Of a stretch of DNA of 64,000 nucleotides, positions 25,500-36,400 are shown in pieces (position 1 is the stretch's first letter; each line of letters opens with the position of its first letter). The translations under genes and the position numbers were made by a program. The stretch spans positions 24,562,837 to 24,626,836 of the forward strand of contig NC_058161.1 in the NCBI RefSeq assembly GCF_020080835.1. Direction: 5' to 3'. The DNA is from Cotesia glomerata (Eukaryota > Arthropoda > Insecta > Hymenoptera > Braconidae). The notes beneath the pieces are model-generated. The model was not told the origin of the DNA. It saw only the letters and a program-made list of their open reading frames with translations, and made no database searches.

Positions 25500-26190
25500 A
25501 TTATGTATTAATAATAGCTTAAAATCCCAGGGGTTTTGTGTTGCAATATATTCCAGGTGGTCAATATCAGCGTTTTCATTTGCACTTATTCGTTAAGTGG
25601 ATCACTTATTTGTTAAGTGTTTAAAGGCCATAATCATATCTTTCTTTTTTTTATATTTTATGAGAATTTAATGAAAGATTAACTTTTAGCGTTTTTATTA
25701 ATTACCTATTTGTCAAGTGTTTGAAGGTCATAATCATATCTTTCTTTTTTTATATTTTATGACAATTTCTTGAATGATAAGATTGTTTTTTTCTCTATTA
25801 AATTTTATTATGATAGAAAAATTATTAGACAATTTTTTAACTACCGACGGGTTAATAAAAAAAAATCATTGCTCAACTTAAAAAAATTTTTTTTAATCGA
25901 TAAAAATTTTTTTAATCGATTAATTGCTATTTTTAAATAAAGGTGGTTTACTCAGATAGATTTTTTAAGTTTTTATAAAGGGGCAAATATAACTTTAAAA
26001 AAAAACAATTTTTCGTTTCAATTTATTTTGTAATCTCCTCATCTGCCTTAAAGGAAGTCGTGGATTGAAAATTGTAGCTCAACATTATTTTGTTTAATTA
26101 TAAATAGAAAATCGAACGCGCTTTCGTCGAAATGTTTATTATCGACAATTTAATTAAGTAATTTTTTTACAAATTCAACTCATTAATATT
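25500..26190. other. AT-rich upstream region of the cysteine-rich gene
   Basis: No gene is seen. A block with 'ccataatcatatctttctt' is present twice (about 25628 and 25730). About 25978-26075 is an inverted fragment of the element at 22326-23335. Confidence 0.5.
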
Positions 26191-26192
26191 TA

Positions 26193-26395
26193 ACCGTTGC
26201 CATACTAACCGTTGCTATGGTAAATATTGTCATAGTAACCGTTGCCATGGTGACAGTTACTATGGTAACCGTTGTTATGGGAGCCTTTGCTATGGTAATC
26301 GTTACTATAGCAATGGTTACTATGAAAATGACCACTATAGTAACCGTTGCTATGATAACCGTTGTCATAGTAACCGTTGATATGGTAACTGTGGC
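26193..26395. repeat. Array of a ~15-bp X-box-like palindrome
   Basis: Tandem degenerate units of 'accgttgctatggta'. Many contain 'gttgctatggtaac'-type half-site pairs, which fit the consensus bound by RFX factors (GTNRCC-AT-RGNAAC). The array makes open frames in several readings, none of them a gene. Whether any unit binds RFX is unknown. Confidence 0.8.
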
Positions 26396-26399
26396 GCCG

Positions 26400-26585
26400 T
26401 AACAAAAAAACCTCAGACAAAATAACCGCGACAAAATAACCGCGGACAAAATAACCGTGGACAAAATAACCGTGGATAAAATAACCGTACGACAAAATAA
26501 CCGAACGACAAAATAACCATGGACAAAATATTCTCACGACAAAATAACCATGGACAAAATATCCACACGACAAAATATCCAAAAC
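26400..26585. repeat. Tandem repeat of 'gacaaaataaccg' units
   Basis: About twelve units of 13-16 bp ('gacaaaataaccgtgg', 'gacaaaataaccgaac' and relatives). The same unit occurs inverted ('cggttattttgtc') at about 27235-27370, so the two X-box-like arrays are framed by opposed copies of this repeat. Confidence 0.85.
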
Positions 26586-26589
26586 ATCA

Positions 26590-27235
26590 GATTTTATAAT
26601 TAATCTCTAAAAATAATTTTTAAATTTATAAGTACAAAAATAATATAAAGTACAATTACATTATTAGAATAACAAATAATAAGTTGTCTATCATTATCAA
26701 ATAAAAATTTATTAAATTCAGTCATTATTTTAATATAAATCACTAAATAATACTTAGTTCTTACATGTAGCTCAATAAAGAATAATATTCTAATAAATCA
26801 CATTAAATGAAAAATTTTTTATAAACGCATTAATCTAACAATAATAATCAATAATAAATAAATTATTTTGCTGTGGCCTTTTTTTCATGAATTTTGTGTG
26901 TGTTTATTCGACATTAAACCAACTCAAATGCGGGTAATCGTGTTGTGCCCTTTTAACAAGATTTTTGTGTGTGTTTATTCGAAATGAAACCAACACAAAT
27001 GCGGGTAATCGTGTTGCGCCCTTTTAATAAGGTTTTTGTGTGTGTTTACTCTAAAATAGGCCATTATACGAAGCTTGTTATTTTGATGTGCCCTTTTTTC
27101 ATAGATTGTGTGTGTGTGTTGATGCGAAAATATTTTTATTATGGAGTTTTATTATAGAATCCCATGTATTTGGGACTCAAATGAATGGGTTTGCGCACTC
27201 TTGCCCACTGCGCACACTTGCCCTACATGATCCTT
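26590..27235. other. AT-rich spacer with a triplicated 'tttttgtgtgtgttta' segment
   Basis: No gene is seen. About 26890-27060 contains three close copies of a ~70-bp unit that includes 'tttttgtgtgtgttta' and 'aaatgcgggtaatcgtg'. Confidence 0.5.
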
Positions 27236-27370
27236 ATATTTTGTCGTCCGATTATTTCATTATTTGGTTATTTTGTTACATGGTTATAATGTCGTTCGGT
27301 TATTTTGTCCATTGTTATAATGTCGTCCGGTTATTTTGTCGTTCGGTTATTTTGTCTGCGGTTATTTTGT
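27235..27370. repeat. Inverted copy of the 'cggttattttgtc' tandem repeat
   Basis: Units of 'cggttattttgtcg' repeat about six times, in the opposite orientation to 26400-26585. Confidence 0.8.
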
Positions 27371-27491
27371 CGTCGTATCCGACATTGTCATAGTATCCGC
27401 TGCTATAGTATCCGTTGCTATGATAACTGTTGCCATAGTAACCATTGTCATAGTAACCGCTGCTATAGTAACCGTTGCTATGATAACTGTT

Positions 27492-28849
27492 CACTGTAAA
27501 AAAAAGCAGTGTTAAAATGGACTCATTTTAACACCTGTGTATTAACACCGGTGTAGCGGTGCTCTTTTGCGGTGTTAAAAATCCGGTGTTAAACCGGTGT
27601 GATATCGGTTTAACCGGTGTAATACCGGTGTAACAGTAGAATAAATTTACACCGTATCGGAGTATGAATATTACATGATCCATAAAACAAAATTAATATT
27701 CAATATTTATAAAAATGAGACAAGTAACATTTGTTTAAGAATTTTCAATTTATAAAATTACGCAGAAATCGATTTAATGAATGTTATACAACAAGTTAAA
27801 TAATATTTACAATATTAAATGTTTAGAAACAATATAATAATTATTTTTATCGTAACCATCATGTTTCTCACAATATAATGGATGTTTTAAACATGACAAA
27901 TCTACAGCTTTGCAAAAATAAATTATCTCTATGAAAAGGATTGAAAAACTTTCAAAATTATCGTAAAATTGTTCTAAAAATGTTTCAAATTCGTTATAAA
28001 AACACTCTAAAACTGTCCAAGAAATGTTCCAAAAGTTTGTCAAAAATATCCGAAAAATGTCTCAAAAGTATTCAAAATTTGTTCTCAAATAATTAAAAAA
28101 ATGTTTTAAGATTATTCAAAAAAGATTCCACATAAAATTTAAGAACAAAATTCAACTAAATTGCTTCAAATAAATTGTATTGATTCTAAAATTATTTTAA
28201 AAGTATTCCGAAAATCTTAGTAAACTTTTTAAATGTTGTTTCTAAAGAGTCCCAAAAAAGTTCCGCAAAAGTTCCGGAGAAGTACCTAAAAAATTTTAAG
28301 AATTTCAAATTTTTAATTACTTAAAGTTTGTAAGTAAATTTTTTTAATACTGTTTCTAAAGAGTTTCGCAAAAGTTCTGGAGAAGTTCCTTAAAAATTTC
28401 AAGAATTGAAAATTTTTGGTTACTCAAAAGTTTGTAAGTAAACTTTTTAAATATTGTTTCCAAAGCGTTCCGCAAAAGTTCCTGAAAAGTTTCTGAAAAG
28501 TTCCGGAGAAGTTCCTAATAAATTTTAAGAATTCCAAATTTTTCGTTACTCAAAAATTTGAAAGTAAACTTTTTTAATGTTGTTTCCAAAGAGTTCCAAA
28601 AAAGTTCCGCAAAAGTTCCGGAAAAGTTTCTCAAAAATTTTAAGAATTTCAAATTTTTAGTTACTCAAAAAATTATAAGTGAAATTTTTTTACTTGTTTC
28701 TAAAGAGTTCCGGAGAAGTTCCGGAAAAGTTCCGCAAAAGTTCCGAATCGTCTCATAATCGGAACTTTTCTGAGGAATGTTTCCGGAACTTTTTTTTTTT
28801 ACACGGGCTGTACACCACACGGACTCACACCGGTTTTTTTTTTACAGTG
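27492..28849. mobile_element. 1.36 kb non-autonomous TIR element inside the X-box-like array
   Basis: Ends are 'CACTGTAAAAAAAA' and 'TTTTTTTTTACAGTG'. The left interior has repeated 'taacaccggtgt' palindromes (27530-27650). The right part is a tandem array of about 115 bp. It has no transposase. Flanks on both sides are array units, which identifies the target. Confidence 0.8.
28238..28760. repeat. ~115-bp tandem repeat inside the MITE, 5 copies
   Basis: The anchor 'gtttctaaagagttcc' or a variant occurs at 28238, 28352, 28456, 28582 and 28696. Each unit carries one to four copies of 'aaaagttccg' and a 'ttttaagaatttcaaattt' segment. Confidence 0.8.
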
Positions 28850-29019
28850 TTGTTATGGTAACCGTTGCTATGGTAACCGTTGTTATGGCAACCGTTGCTA
28901 TAGTAACTATTGCCAAAGTGTTCACCATAGCAACGAAAAGCGACAACAATGACAACGTCACATCAACTTTTTAATAAAGACTAGAAACTTGAATAGCGCG
29001 CTACGCGCGCGCCTAAATT

Positions 29020-29260
29020 TTAACCAATAATGAATCGTGGCCCGTTTTTTGCGAGTTTTGATCTTTGACTAACTTCAAGACTTTCATCTATTTTATAATA
29101 TAGGATTAATTTTTTTCGGCTGGCAGTTGGATAAATTGTCTGTCCTTTGAGCAGCCATATAGAAAAATTTATTTGTAAATACACCTTGAAGACAGCCGAT
29201 ACTCCTGATAGCCATCCAATCGTAAAAGTTAACGTTAAATTGCAATCCAAGTTTTATACA
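29020..29260. mobile_element. Fragment of the 22326-23335 element family (inverted)
   Basis: It contains 'ttttttcggctggcagttgg' and 'cttgaagacagc', the reverse complement of 23108-23200. A 76-codon frame on the minus strand is incidental. Confidence 0.6.
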
Positions 29261-29487
29261 ATCTAGGGCCGGTTAAAGTCAATTTCCTTTTATCAAAATG
29301 TTTTAGTAAAAGTCTTGATGTGAACTTTTAGTGAAGTTCAACAAAATAAGTGAAAATACTCATTGGTATGGCAGATTATCAGAATTTGTCTCTTTTTTTA
29401 CATCGGTAGGTAATTTGTCGGTAAAAAAACGAAGCACAGTAAAAAATTTTTACTACTGACCTGACAAAAAAATCAATAACTTATAGT

Positions 29488-29545
29488 TAGACCGGGGACT
29501 CGAACCCGAATCAATCGGTTACGAGCCAAGCTCACTACCAGATTT
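29488..29545 (-). repeat. tRNA-derived sequence (SINE head or pseudo-tRNA)
   Basis: The minus strand reads like the D-arm to T-arm part of a tRNA. It has a box A-like 'tggtagtgagct', an anticodon arm TTGG-CTCGTAA-CCGA (anticodon would be CGT, threonine-like), and a perfect box B 'GGTTCGAGTCC'. The sequences that should form the acceptor stem do not pair and there is no CCA. I therefore call it tRNA-derived, probably a SINE, rather than a working tRNA gene. Confidence 0.55.
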
Positions 29546-29549
29546 TTTT

Positions 29550-30430
29550 ATTCAAGCGTTTATTTATTTGAATCATTGATACATAGATATAAACATAATA
29601 CACAGATATAAACGTAAGACCTGTTACTTAAAATAAATTGTCTACCTGGCCCATATGGGCTTTTATAGAGGATAACATAAATGATATTTCTTAATACCTG
29701 ATAAGCCTCAGGGGCTGTACATAGTGAAGTAAATAATATAGTTTTGCACGACTCATGATGCGAAGCATCAGAGAGTGCTTTACGATCGAAAAATTTTTTT
29801 TGCCTCATTTTAGCAACTATTTTTAGTATTATAGCTTTGTTAGTTCACGGAATCAAGATATTTTGCATACTATTGTCGAGATAATTTAATGGAGATTAAT
29901 TCCATACTTTCTAAAAATTGATTTACTGCAATAGAAACGGAAAAAAACATCAAAATAGGTAAAAAAATTTTCCTGTCCGTCATGTATGAAACCCCGGAAA
30001 CACTGTAACTTGTGAAAAAATCAATTATTTGAGTTAAATTTTTTTTTTTTAAATTCTAATCGACGATTGTAGGTCACTGAATGCGAATGGTTAATTAATT
30101 CAGTGTCGTTTAATTACAATTAATAAAAAACGAAAACTACAAGACTGTATATCTATATATATCCATGTAAAATTAACATGGATGGTGATATATCTATATC
30201 TATAGATATAATGTAATTTTATTCCGCCAGAGGCGCTTGTGCAGTACCTTCCTACTACAGCTGTTTTTTTGGCAATTAATTTTGAACGACTTAAGTTTTT
30301 TTTTTTTTTTATATTTCATAATTAAATGAGCATTATGAGTCGTGCACTTTTGGATTTTCCAAACTTTTTTTCTTATTCTTATTGTGTTAAATACATAAAG
30401 TGTTAATACATGATTTATACTAGTTAGCCT
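29550..30430. other. Repeat-like AT-rich sequence, no gene
   Basis: It contains words common to non-coding wasp repeats ('catgatgcgaagcatca' near 29753) and a short palindrome 'ccatgtaaaattaacatgg' at 30163-30181. No reading frame could be assigned. Confidence 0.4.
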
Positions 30431-32052
30431 AAAAAAGAAACTTGATTTTCATAAAACAGGCTTACGTTATTAAAATAGTACATGAGAGACATTAAATCAA
30501 CAACAATTAAAATTAAAAAATATAACATAATAATAGAATAGAACAAGAAGACAAAAAGAAAGAGGAAGCTATTAAAAGAGAACAACAAAACAATTAAAGA
30601 AAAAGAACTTGTGATTAGGTGAGCCACCAATACTCTTTGCGGGAATGAGGTTTATTTGTTGTATCTTTGAGGGGTATTGAGGTGCAGTATTTCAGGTCTA
30701 AGAATGATAATGCTTTTGGGTCATAAGTAATAGCTTTTGTGTTGGGACCTCTTTTGACGTGGTATATTAGGGGTATACTGTTTGAGTCTTATATGTAGCC
30801 CAGACTGTCCAAGTAAGTGAATATTTCGGGAGGAGTGAATCCCGACTTCATTGCTATTTGAAAATATGCTGGTTGTGGGTAAAATGGACCAGATATTAAG
30901 CTGTTTACTGTGGAGGAGGAGGCACTAGCAAAGTAATTGCGGCATAGACGTATGATATGGTTGTCGATACGCTCTATTTAAGCTAAGTTTAAGAGTGTGA
31001 GGTTACTATAGTATTTGGTGTAATTTGAGTCAGGTGTCTTGTACATGTTCAGACAAGCTCTCAGACATTGTCTTTCAAATTTTCTCAGCTTTTCCATTTC
31101 AATAGGTGGGATGTTAAACCATATAGGACAACCATATGTGATTATTGGTCTAATCAAGAGTTGGTAACACAAAATTTTTATTCTTTTATTCACCCGAGTC
31201 GAAAAAATGAACTTACATGAGCTTACATCAATTGTTTAAGTATAGTAGTTAAGTTCATGTAAGTTAATTTTTTCAACTCGGGCAGAAATTGAGAATAGAA
31301 TAATCTAGACAGGCTTTTAAATTGTTTCTTTGCTTTGGTAATTTGTGTGTCTATATGTGAGTAGAAGTTTAGTTTATTGTCTAGGTAAACACCCAGGTAT
31401 CTTACTACGTCTTTATGGTAAGTGTTTTGGTGGTCATTTGGAGTTTTTTCTCATAATGTCTCTGAAAGAGACAGCAGGATTAATTAATTTATTGATGCTA
31501 GCTAGCTTCCTTTCTCTTCCTTCTTTCTGTCTTTGTTGTAATTTTTTAACGTTATCTTTAAATGCTTTGAATTTGTTGCACCCTCTGTAAGATGCCGGGT
31601 GACCAAATTCATTGCATAATACGCACTTAAGGTTGCTCTTAATATCTATTGGAGGATTCTCGTTCATTAATGATTCTGATTTCAATTTATCAATTGGGCA
31701 CTCGTTTAAGTTATGTGTTCCTGCGCATTTAGCGCATTTGAATTTGCGATTGCAATTTTTAGATGTGTGATCTAAACCTTGACAGTTAAAACATTGTACT
31801 ATGTCAGGGTTTCTGTATTTGTCCCAATGGATAATTTGATAATCAAAGTTATTGATTTTTTCAAGATTTTTCACAATACTATCTGCAGATAAATGGACCG
31901 CGAAAATTGGCAATGTTTTATTTTCGAGAATTGATTTTTTGGTTTTAAATTGACGTACTTTTAAAAATTGAATTCCTTCGACTTTCAAGTTAATTAGGTC
32001 CTTGAGGACATCTTCAGGAATGTAGTTACCCTCAAGTCCTCTTAATAAAAAT
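30431..32052 (-). mobile_element. Jockey-like LINE, 3' portion (ORF1 C-terminus fused to RT C-terminus)
   Basis: On the minus strand, 32052-31434 encodes the C-terminal part of a Jockey-type ORF1 (gag-like) protein with three zinc knuckles (CFNCQGLDHTSKNC, CAKCAGTHNLNEC, CVLCNEFGHPASYRGC). It ends in TGA. The very next bases are already the late part of the reverse transcriptase (VVRYLGVYLDNKLNF, about 31395-31350). The thumb follows (ITYGCPIWFN near 31140, internal TAA at about 30977) and then a final stop at 30615-30617. So endonuclease and most of the polymerase are deleted. The rest of ORF1 lies beyond the transposon, at 40611-41549. Confidence 0.85.
31193..31285. mobile_element. ~90-bp foldback MITE in the LINE
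   Basis: Arms are 'CCCGAGTCGAAAAAATGAAC' and the reverse complement of 'CCCGAGTTGAAAAAATTAAC'; both continue into 'TTACATGA'. It interrupts the RT coding sequence between two blocks that are otherwise adjacent in LINE proteins. Confidence 0.7.
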
Positions 32053-32477
32053 CCCATACGAAGAACGGTGATCGGCCGATCATTAGGCTATGATAGCTGT
32101 TCGATCCTCGAGCATCGGTTGAGGATCAGAATCTGTATAGAAGCAAGACTCGCTGAGCATCGGATGTTAACATCAGCCCGAGACTGCTAATTGAGCATCG
32201 GCCGAGGATAGTAACCGAGCATAGGCCGAGAATAGTTATCGAGCATCAGCCGAGGACAGTAACCGAGCATCAGCCGATCATAGTATACAAGGATTATCCT
32301 ATTGTAGCTGTCGAGGATCGGCCTATCATAGTAATTCAGTCTCGGCCAAGGATATCGGCCGACTGATGATCAAGCGCGGTTAAAATAAAATTTCCAAAAT
32401 AATTACATAATACAAATATTTACAGAAAAAAGTATATATTTTAGAACAATAGAAATATAAAAATTAAATAGAACAAG

Positions 32478-32957
32478 TGTTCGGTGAACAAGGCCCAGTA
32501 GCGATTAACTCGCTCCTGGGGGACACCCAAATTCAAGAGACGCACCTGTCCACCGCTAGTTCCCGCAAAAATCGATCCGCCAATAGAAAATCAGCCTCTC
32601 GATCACGTCATGAATCGACCGCTTTATTGGCTGATCGCTCCCACTAGACATGCGCAATAGCCTTCTTCCCCAACTCAACGAGGAAGAAGACGGACTATTG
32701 TTATTATCTTTCGCTTCTACGCTTTCGCTGCATCAAGTCGCCATTAGTATTTCTTTACTTTCGCTTTTTGTTAATAAACCGCATTTTGCTAATTTTATAA
32801 TTTAAACCGCTTAAATTAACCGCTAATAATTCGCTTTAGTTTGTTATAGGTAATTTGTGTTAACAGTGCATTTATTTCACCGCTTTTTCAGTGCCGGCAA
32901 AGTGTTCAACCACGTGTCGACCGGCTTCGCTTTTGCAAACCATTCTGTAATTATTCA
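32478..32957 (+). repeat. BEL/Pao 5' LTR (480 bp)
   Basis: It begins TGTTCGG and ends ATTATTCA. By eye it is identical over 480 bp to the 3' LTR, and it is preceded by the 5-bp target duplication ACAAG (32473-32477). CGCT occurs about 13 times in this strand, its complement AGCG once. Confidence 0.95.
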
Positions 32958-32958
32958 T

Positions 32959-32976
32959 TGGTCCCTCGAGCCGGAT
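32959..32976 (+). promoter_or_regulatory. Primer binding site, tRNA-Tyr-like
   Basis: The sequence 'TGGTCCCTCGAGCCGGAT' follows the 5' LTR by one base. It is complementary to the 3' end of tRNA-Tyr (CCGGCTCGAAGGACCA) with one mismatch. The tRNA end is from memory. Confidence 0.65.
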
Positions 32977-33189
32977 CAGGCTGGCTCTATCTCAATTAAA
33001 TTAATTTATTATTCCGCTTAAAAATTGTGCTGTGTTAAGTGAAGTGTAATACCGCTAGGAAAGGTCGAGTGTCAGGAGCATCGCAGAGCACATCGGGTGC
33101 TGCTCCTGATAGTCATTCGTACACCGGTACGCTGAACTTTCCGTTTATTAAGACTGAAAACTCGACTTCGGGCCTTAAATAACTTCGCT

Positions 33190-33392
33190 ATGGAGAATTA
33201 CACAAGATAGTTGAAAAATGCAATTTGTGCTTCAACTTTCGTGTTCCGCACCGCGCCGCAGATTGCAAGACCGCTCAAGATTGCCGAAAATGTGGTCAAC
33301 GTCACCACATGTCCATCCATTTTGGATGCACCAACGAAACCAGCTTCACCGCAGTCTACATCTTCCGCACAGGCAACTAATCGTTCCCTTTA
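33190..33392 (+). pseudogene. BEL gag remnant (nucleocapsid zinc knuckles)
   Basis: A frame through 33220-33340 shows the nucleocapsid finger pattern CNLCFNFRVPHRAADC followed by CRKCGQRHH. The capsid and matrix parts that should lie upstream are missing: only about 230 bp separate the primer binding site from this point. The frame drifts in the linker after the fingers, and stops separate it from pol. So the copy cannot make a normal Gag-Pol. Confidence 0.65.
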
Positions 33393-33418
33393 GACCGTTT
33401 ACAACTTGAAATTAACTG

Positions 33419-36400
33419 TTGATTATTTCAGATTCGCTTTCCGCTCAAGTTTTGCTAGCTACCGCTTTAGTGCAGGTCCGCCCACATCATGGTAATCCAA
33501 TCATCGCCAGAGTGTTGATTGATCAAGGTTCAGAGCTCTCATTTATGAGACAGTCGCTCTTCAAGAAGCTTGGACAACCGCTACAGCGTGACATGGTCAT
33601 GCTCAAGGGCATTGGCAATGTCTCCGCAGGAAGCTCACTAGGTGTGAGCACAATTGAGCTTCGTTCGCTGTGTACGACCGCATCAATGCATGTCAGCATG
33701 CATATTCTACCAACACTGACGGTAGATCTTCCATCGTTCGTGATCGCTGATCCGAAATGGCCGCATCTTGAGAATCTCAAGCTCGCTGACCCGCAGTATC
33801 TACAGCCACGCCCTGTAGATATTATTCTAGGTGCATCACCAGCCGCACAGATCATGAACGCAGAGATTCAACGAGGACCTCGCAATGCTCCTATTGCACA
33901 ATCCACCACGCTTGGTTGGATTGTCTATGGGGCTGTCACCGCTAAACACGCTTCAACATCACACGCAGCACTACATGCGTCAGTAGATACTGAATTACAA
34001 GACGCTATCGCTAAGTTTTGGGAACAGGAAGAAGTTCTATCAGGAAATTCACCGCTCAACACCGCTGAAGAAGACGAATGTGAAATTCACTTTCGTCAAA
34101 CGCATTATCGACAGCCTGATGGACGCTACGTAGTGAGATTACCGCTTAAGGCCCTTGAGAGTCAACTTGGCGACTCTATCAACGCAGCTATGGGGTCACT
34201 CCGCAGATTAATAACTCGCTTGTCGCGAGAAAGAGAATATTCTGACATGTATCGTGCATTCATGGCAGAATACATTCAACTAGGACACATGGTACGAGTA
34301 CCAGTCAACGAATTGCCCGCAAACGCTTACTTCTTGCCTCACCATGGGGTATTGAAGCTTGATAGTACCACTACGAAGCTCCGCACAGTGTTCAATGGTT
34401 CCTGTGCAACATCTACAGGAATTTCATTGAACGACATTCTCCACGCAGGACCCAAAACGCAAATTGACATTTTTGATGTGATGTTGAGAATCCGTTGCAG
34501 CAGGATTCTATTCGCTACTGACATCACCAAGATGTTCAGACAGATTGAGGTTGACTCGCTTGATTGGCCGCTTCAGTGCATTCTCTGGATAGATGAGAAT
34601 GACTTAATAGACGCTTACTGTCTCAAGACAGTCACATACGGAACCGCTAGTGCACCTTTTGACGCAGTACGTGTGCTTATCCAACTAGTAAAGGATGAAG
34701 GACACCGCTTTCCGCTAGCTGTTGCTCCAATGTTGAAAACACGCTACGTAGATGACATCTACGGTGGAGCAGACAACGAAGAAGACGCTATCAAGGCTGC
34801 AGTACAAACAAAAGCTCTGTGTGCAGCAGGCTGCTTCCCGCTTGCCAAATGGGCTAGCAATAGCCCACGGTTACTTGCTGAAGTCGCTCCAGAAAAGCAG
34901 CTGGATACACCGCTTAAAGAAATCAGTGATGCACCAGTAAAAGTCCTGGGCATGTACTGGAATTCACGCACTGACGCTCTCCAGTTCAAGTACACGCTAC
35001 CGCCAGAGACGCCCAAGACAAAAAGAGCTATTTTGTCTGAAATCGCTAAGCTGTATGATCCGCTAGGACTTCTCGCACCAATAGTCGTCAAAGCCAAGAT
35101 CTTTATGCAAGATCTGTGGCTAGATAGAGTGTCATGGGATGAACAATTGTCACCATCACTCATTCACAAATGGACTGGATACCGCGAGGATCTTCGAAAC
35201 ATCGAATCCATCCGCATTCCACGCTGGAATAATATAGCACCTGGAGCAACTATGGAATTGCACGGGTTCTCAGACGCTTCGCAAAACGCTATGGCTGCCG
35301 CTGTTTATTTGAGAGTCACTGACGCTGATGGGAACACAAAGGTCTCACTTTTGTGTTCAAAAACGCAAGTAGCACCGCTAAAGACCATGACAATCCCACG
35401 CTTGGAATTATCTGCCGCATGGTTGCTAACACAACTGATACTTCATGTTAAAGAAGTTCAGTCGCTTGAAAATGTCAGGATCAATCTCTGGACTGACTCC
35501 GCCGTGACTCTCGCATGGATTAAAAGTCCAGCAATCCGCTGGAAGACATTCGTCCGCAATCGAGTGGGAAAAATCCAAGAAACGCTTCGAGATGTCTCCT
35601 GGAAATTTATTCCAGGAAAACAAAACCCCGCTGACTGCGCTTCAAGAGGTATACCTACGCTAAAACTGAAACAACACGCTCTCTGGTGGCATGGACCAAC
35701 TTGGCTTCATGAACCAGAATCCTCTTGGCCCACTCTGGAGCCTCCAACCGACAACGCAACGCATCGAGAAGAACGCCAAGGTCTGACACTAGTAACTTGG
35801 AAAGCAGAAAATTGCCTGCTCCAACAATTACTGTCGCATTACACGCAGCTGTTTCCACTGCTACGGAAGCTTAGCATCTGGCATCGTGCCATCGACCGCT
35901 TTAAAAGAGTTCCACAATCTTCGCTGGCCTACCCGCTTACTCCATCAGACCTGGAGCGCGCTAAATTGACCTTGATTAAGTTCACTCAAGGACAATACTT
36001 CGCTAGAGAGATTCACACGCTACAAGATGGTGATGGTCTGCCTAAAATTAACAGCATCACTAAGCTGACTCCGTTCATCGACCATCAGGGGGTCCTGAGA
36101 GTCGGTGGCCGCTTGAAAAACGCATTGCTGGACCCAGAAGAGAGGCATCCAGCGATTCTACCGCGACAATCACCGCTTACATCAATTTTGATTGATGACT
36201 CGCACCGCAAAACGCTTCACGGAGGTACTCAGCTTACGCTCGCTGACTTACGCAAGAGTGTCTGGATCATTGGAGGCCGTGTTCCAGTCAGATCATTTAT
36301 TTTACGCTGCGTTATCTGCACGAGACACCGTGGAGAACGCGCTCAACAGTTGATGGGTCAACTACCCGCCGCACGAGTACAGCCAACTCGAGCCTTCTTG

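Larger units (their letters stand above)
27381..28945. repeat. Second X-box-like array, split by a MITE
   Basis: The array runs 27381-27491 and resumes at 28850-28945 with the same 'ccgttgctatggtaa' units. The TIR element at 27492-28849 lies exactly in the break. Confidence 0.8.

Noticed and set aside
26183..26582. Open frames of 60-125 codons on both strands
   Set aside because: They are produced by the 15-bp and 13-bp repeats, with period divisible by three over stretches.
30424..30630. 68-codon hydrophobic minus-strand frame
   Set aside because: It covers the LINE's 3' UTR. The Leu/Phe/Ile content reflects T-rich sequence.
33523..35858. Several minus-strand frames opposite BEL pol
   Set aside because: They are antisense shadows of the pol frame without any domain.
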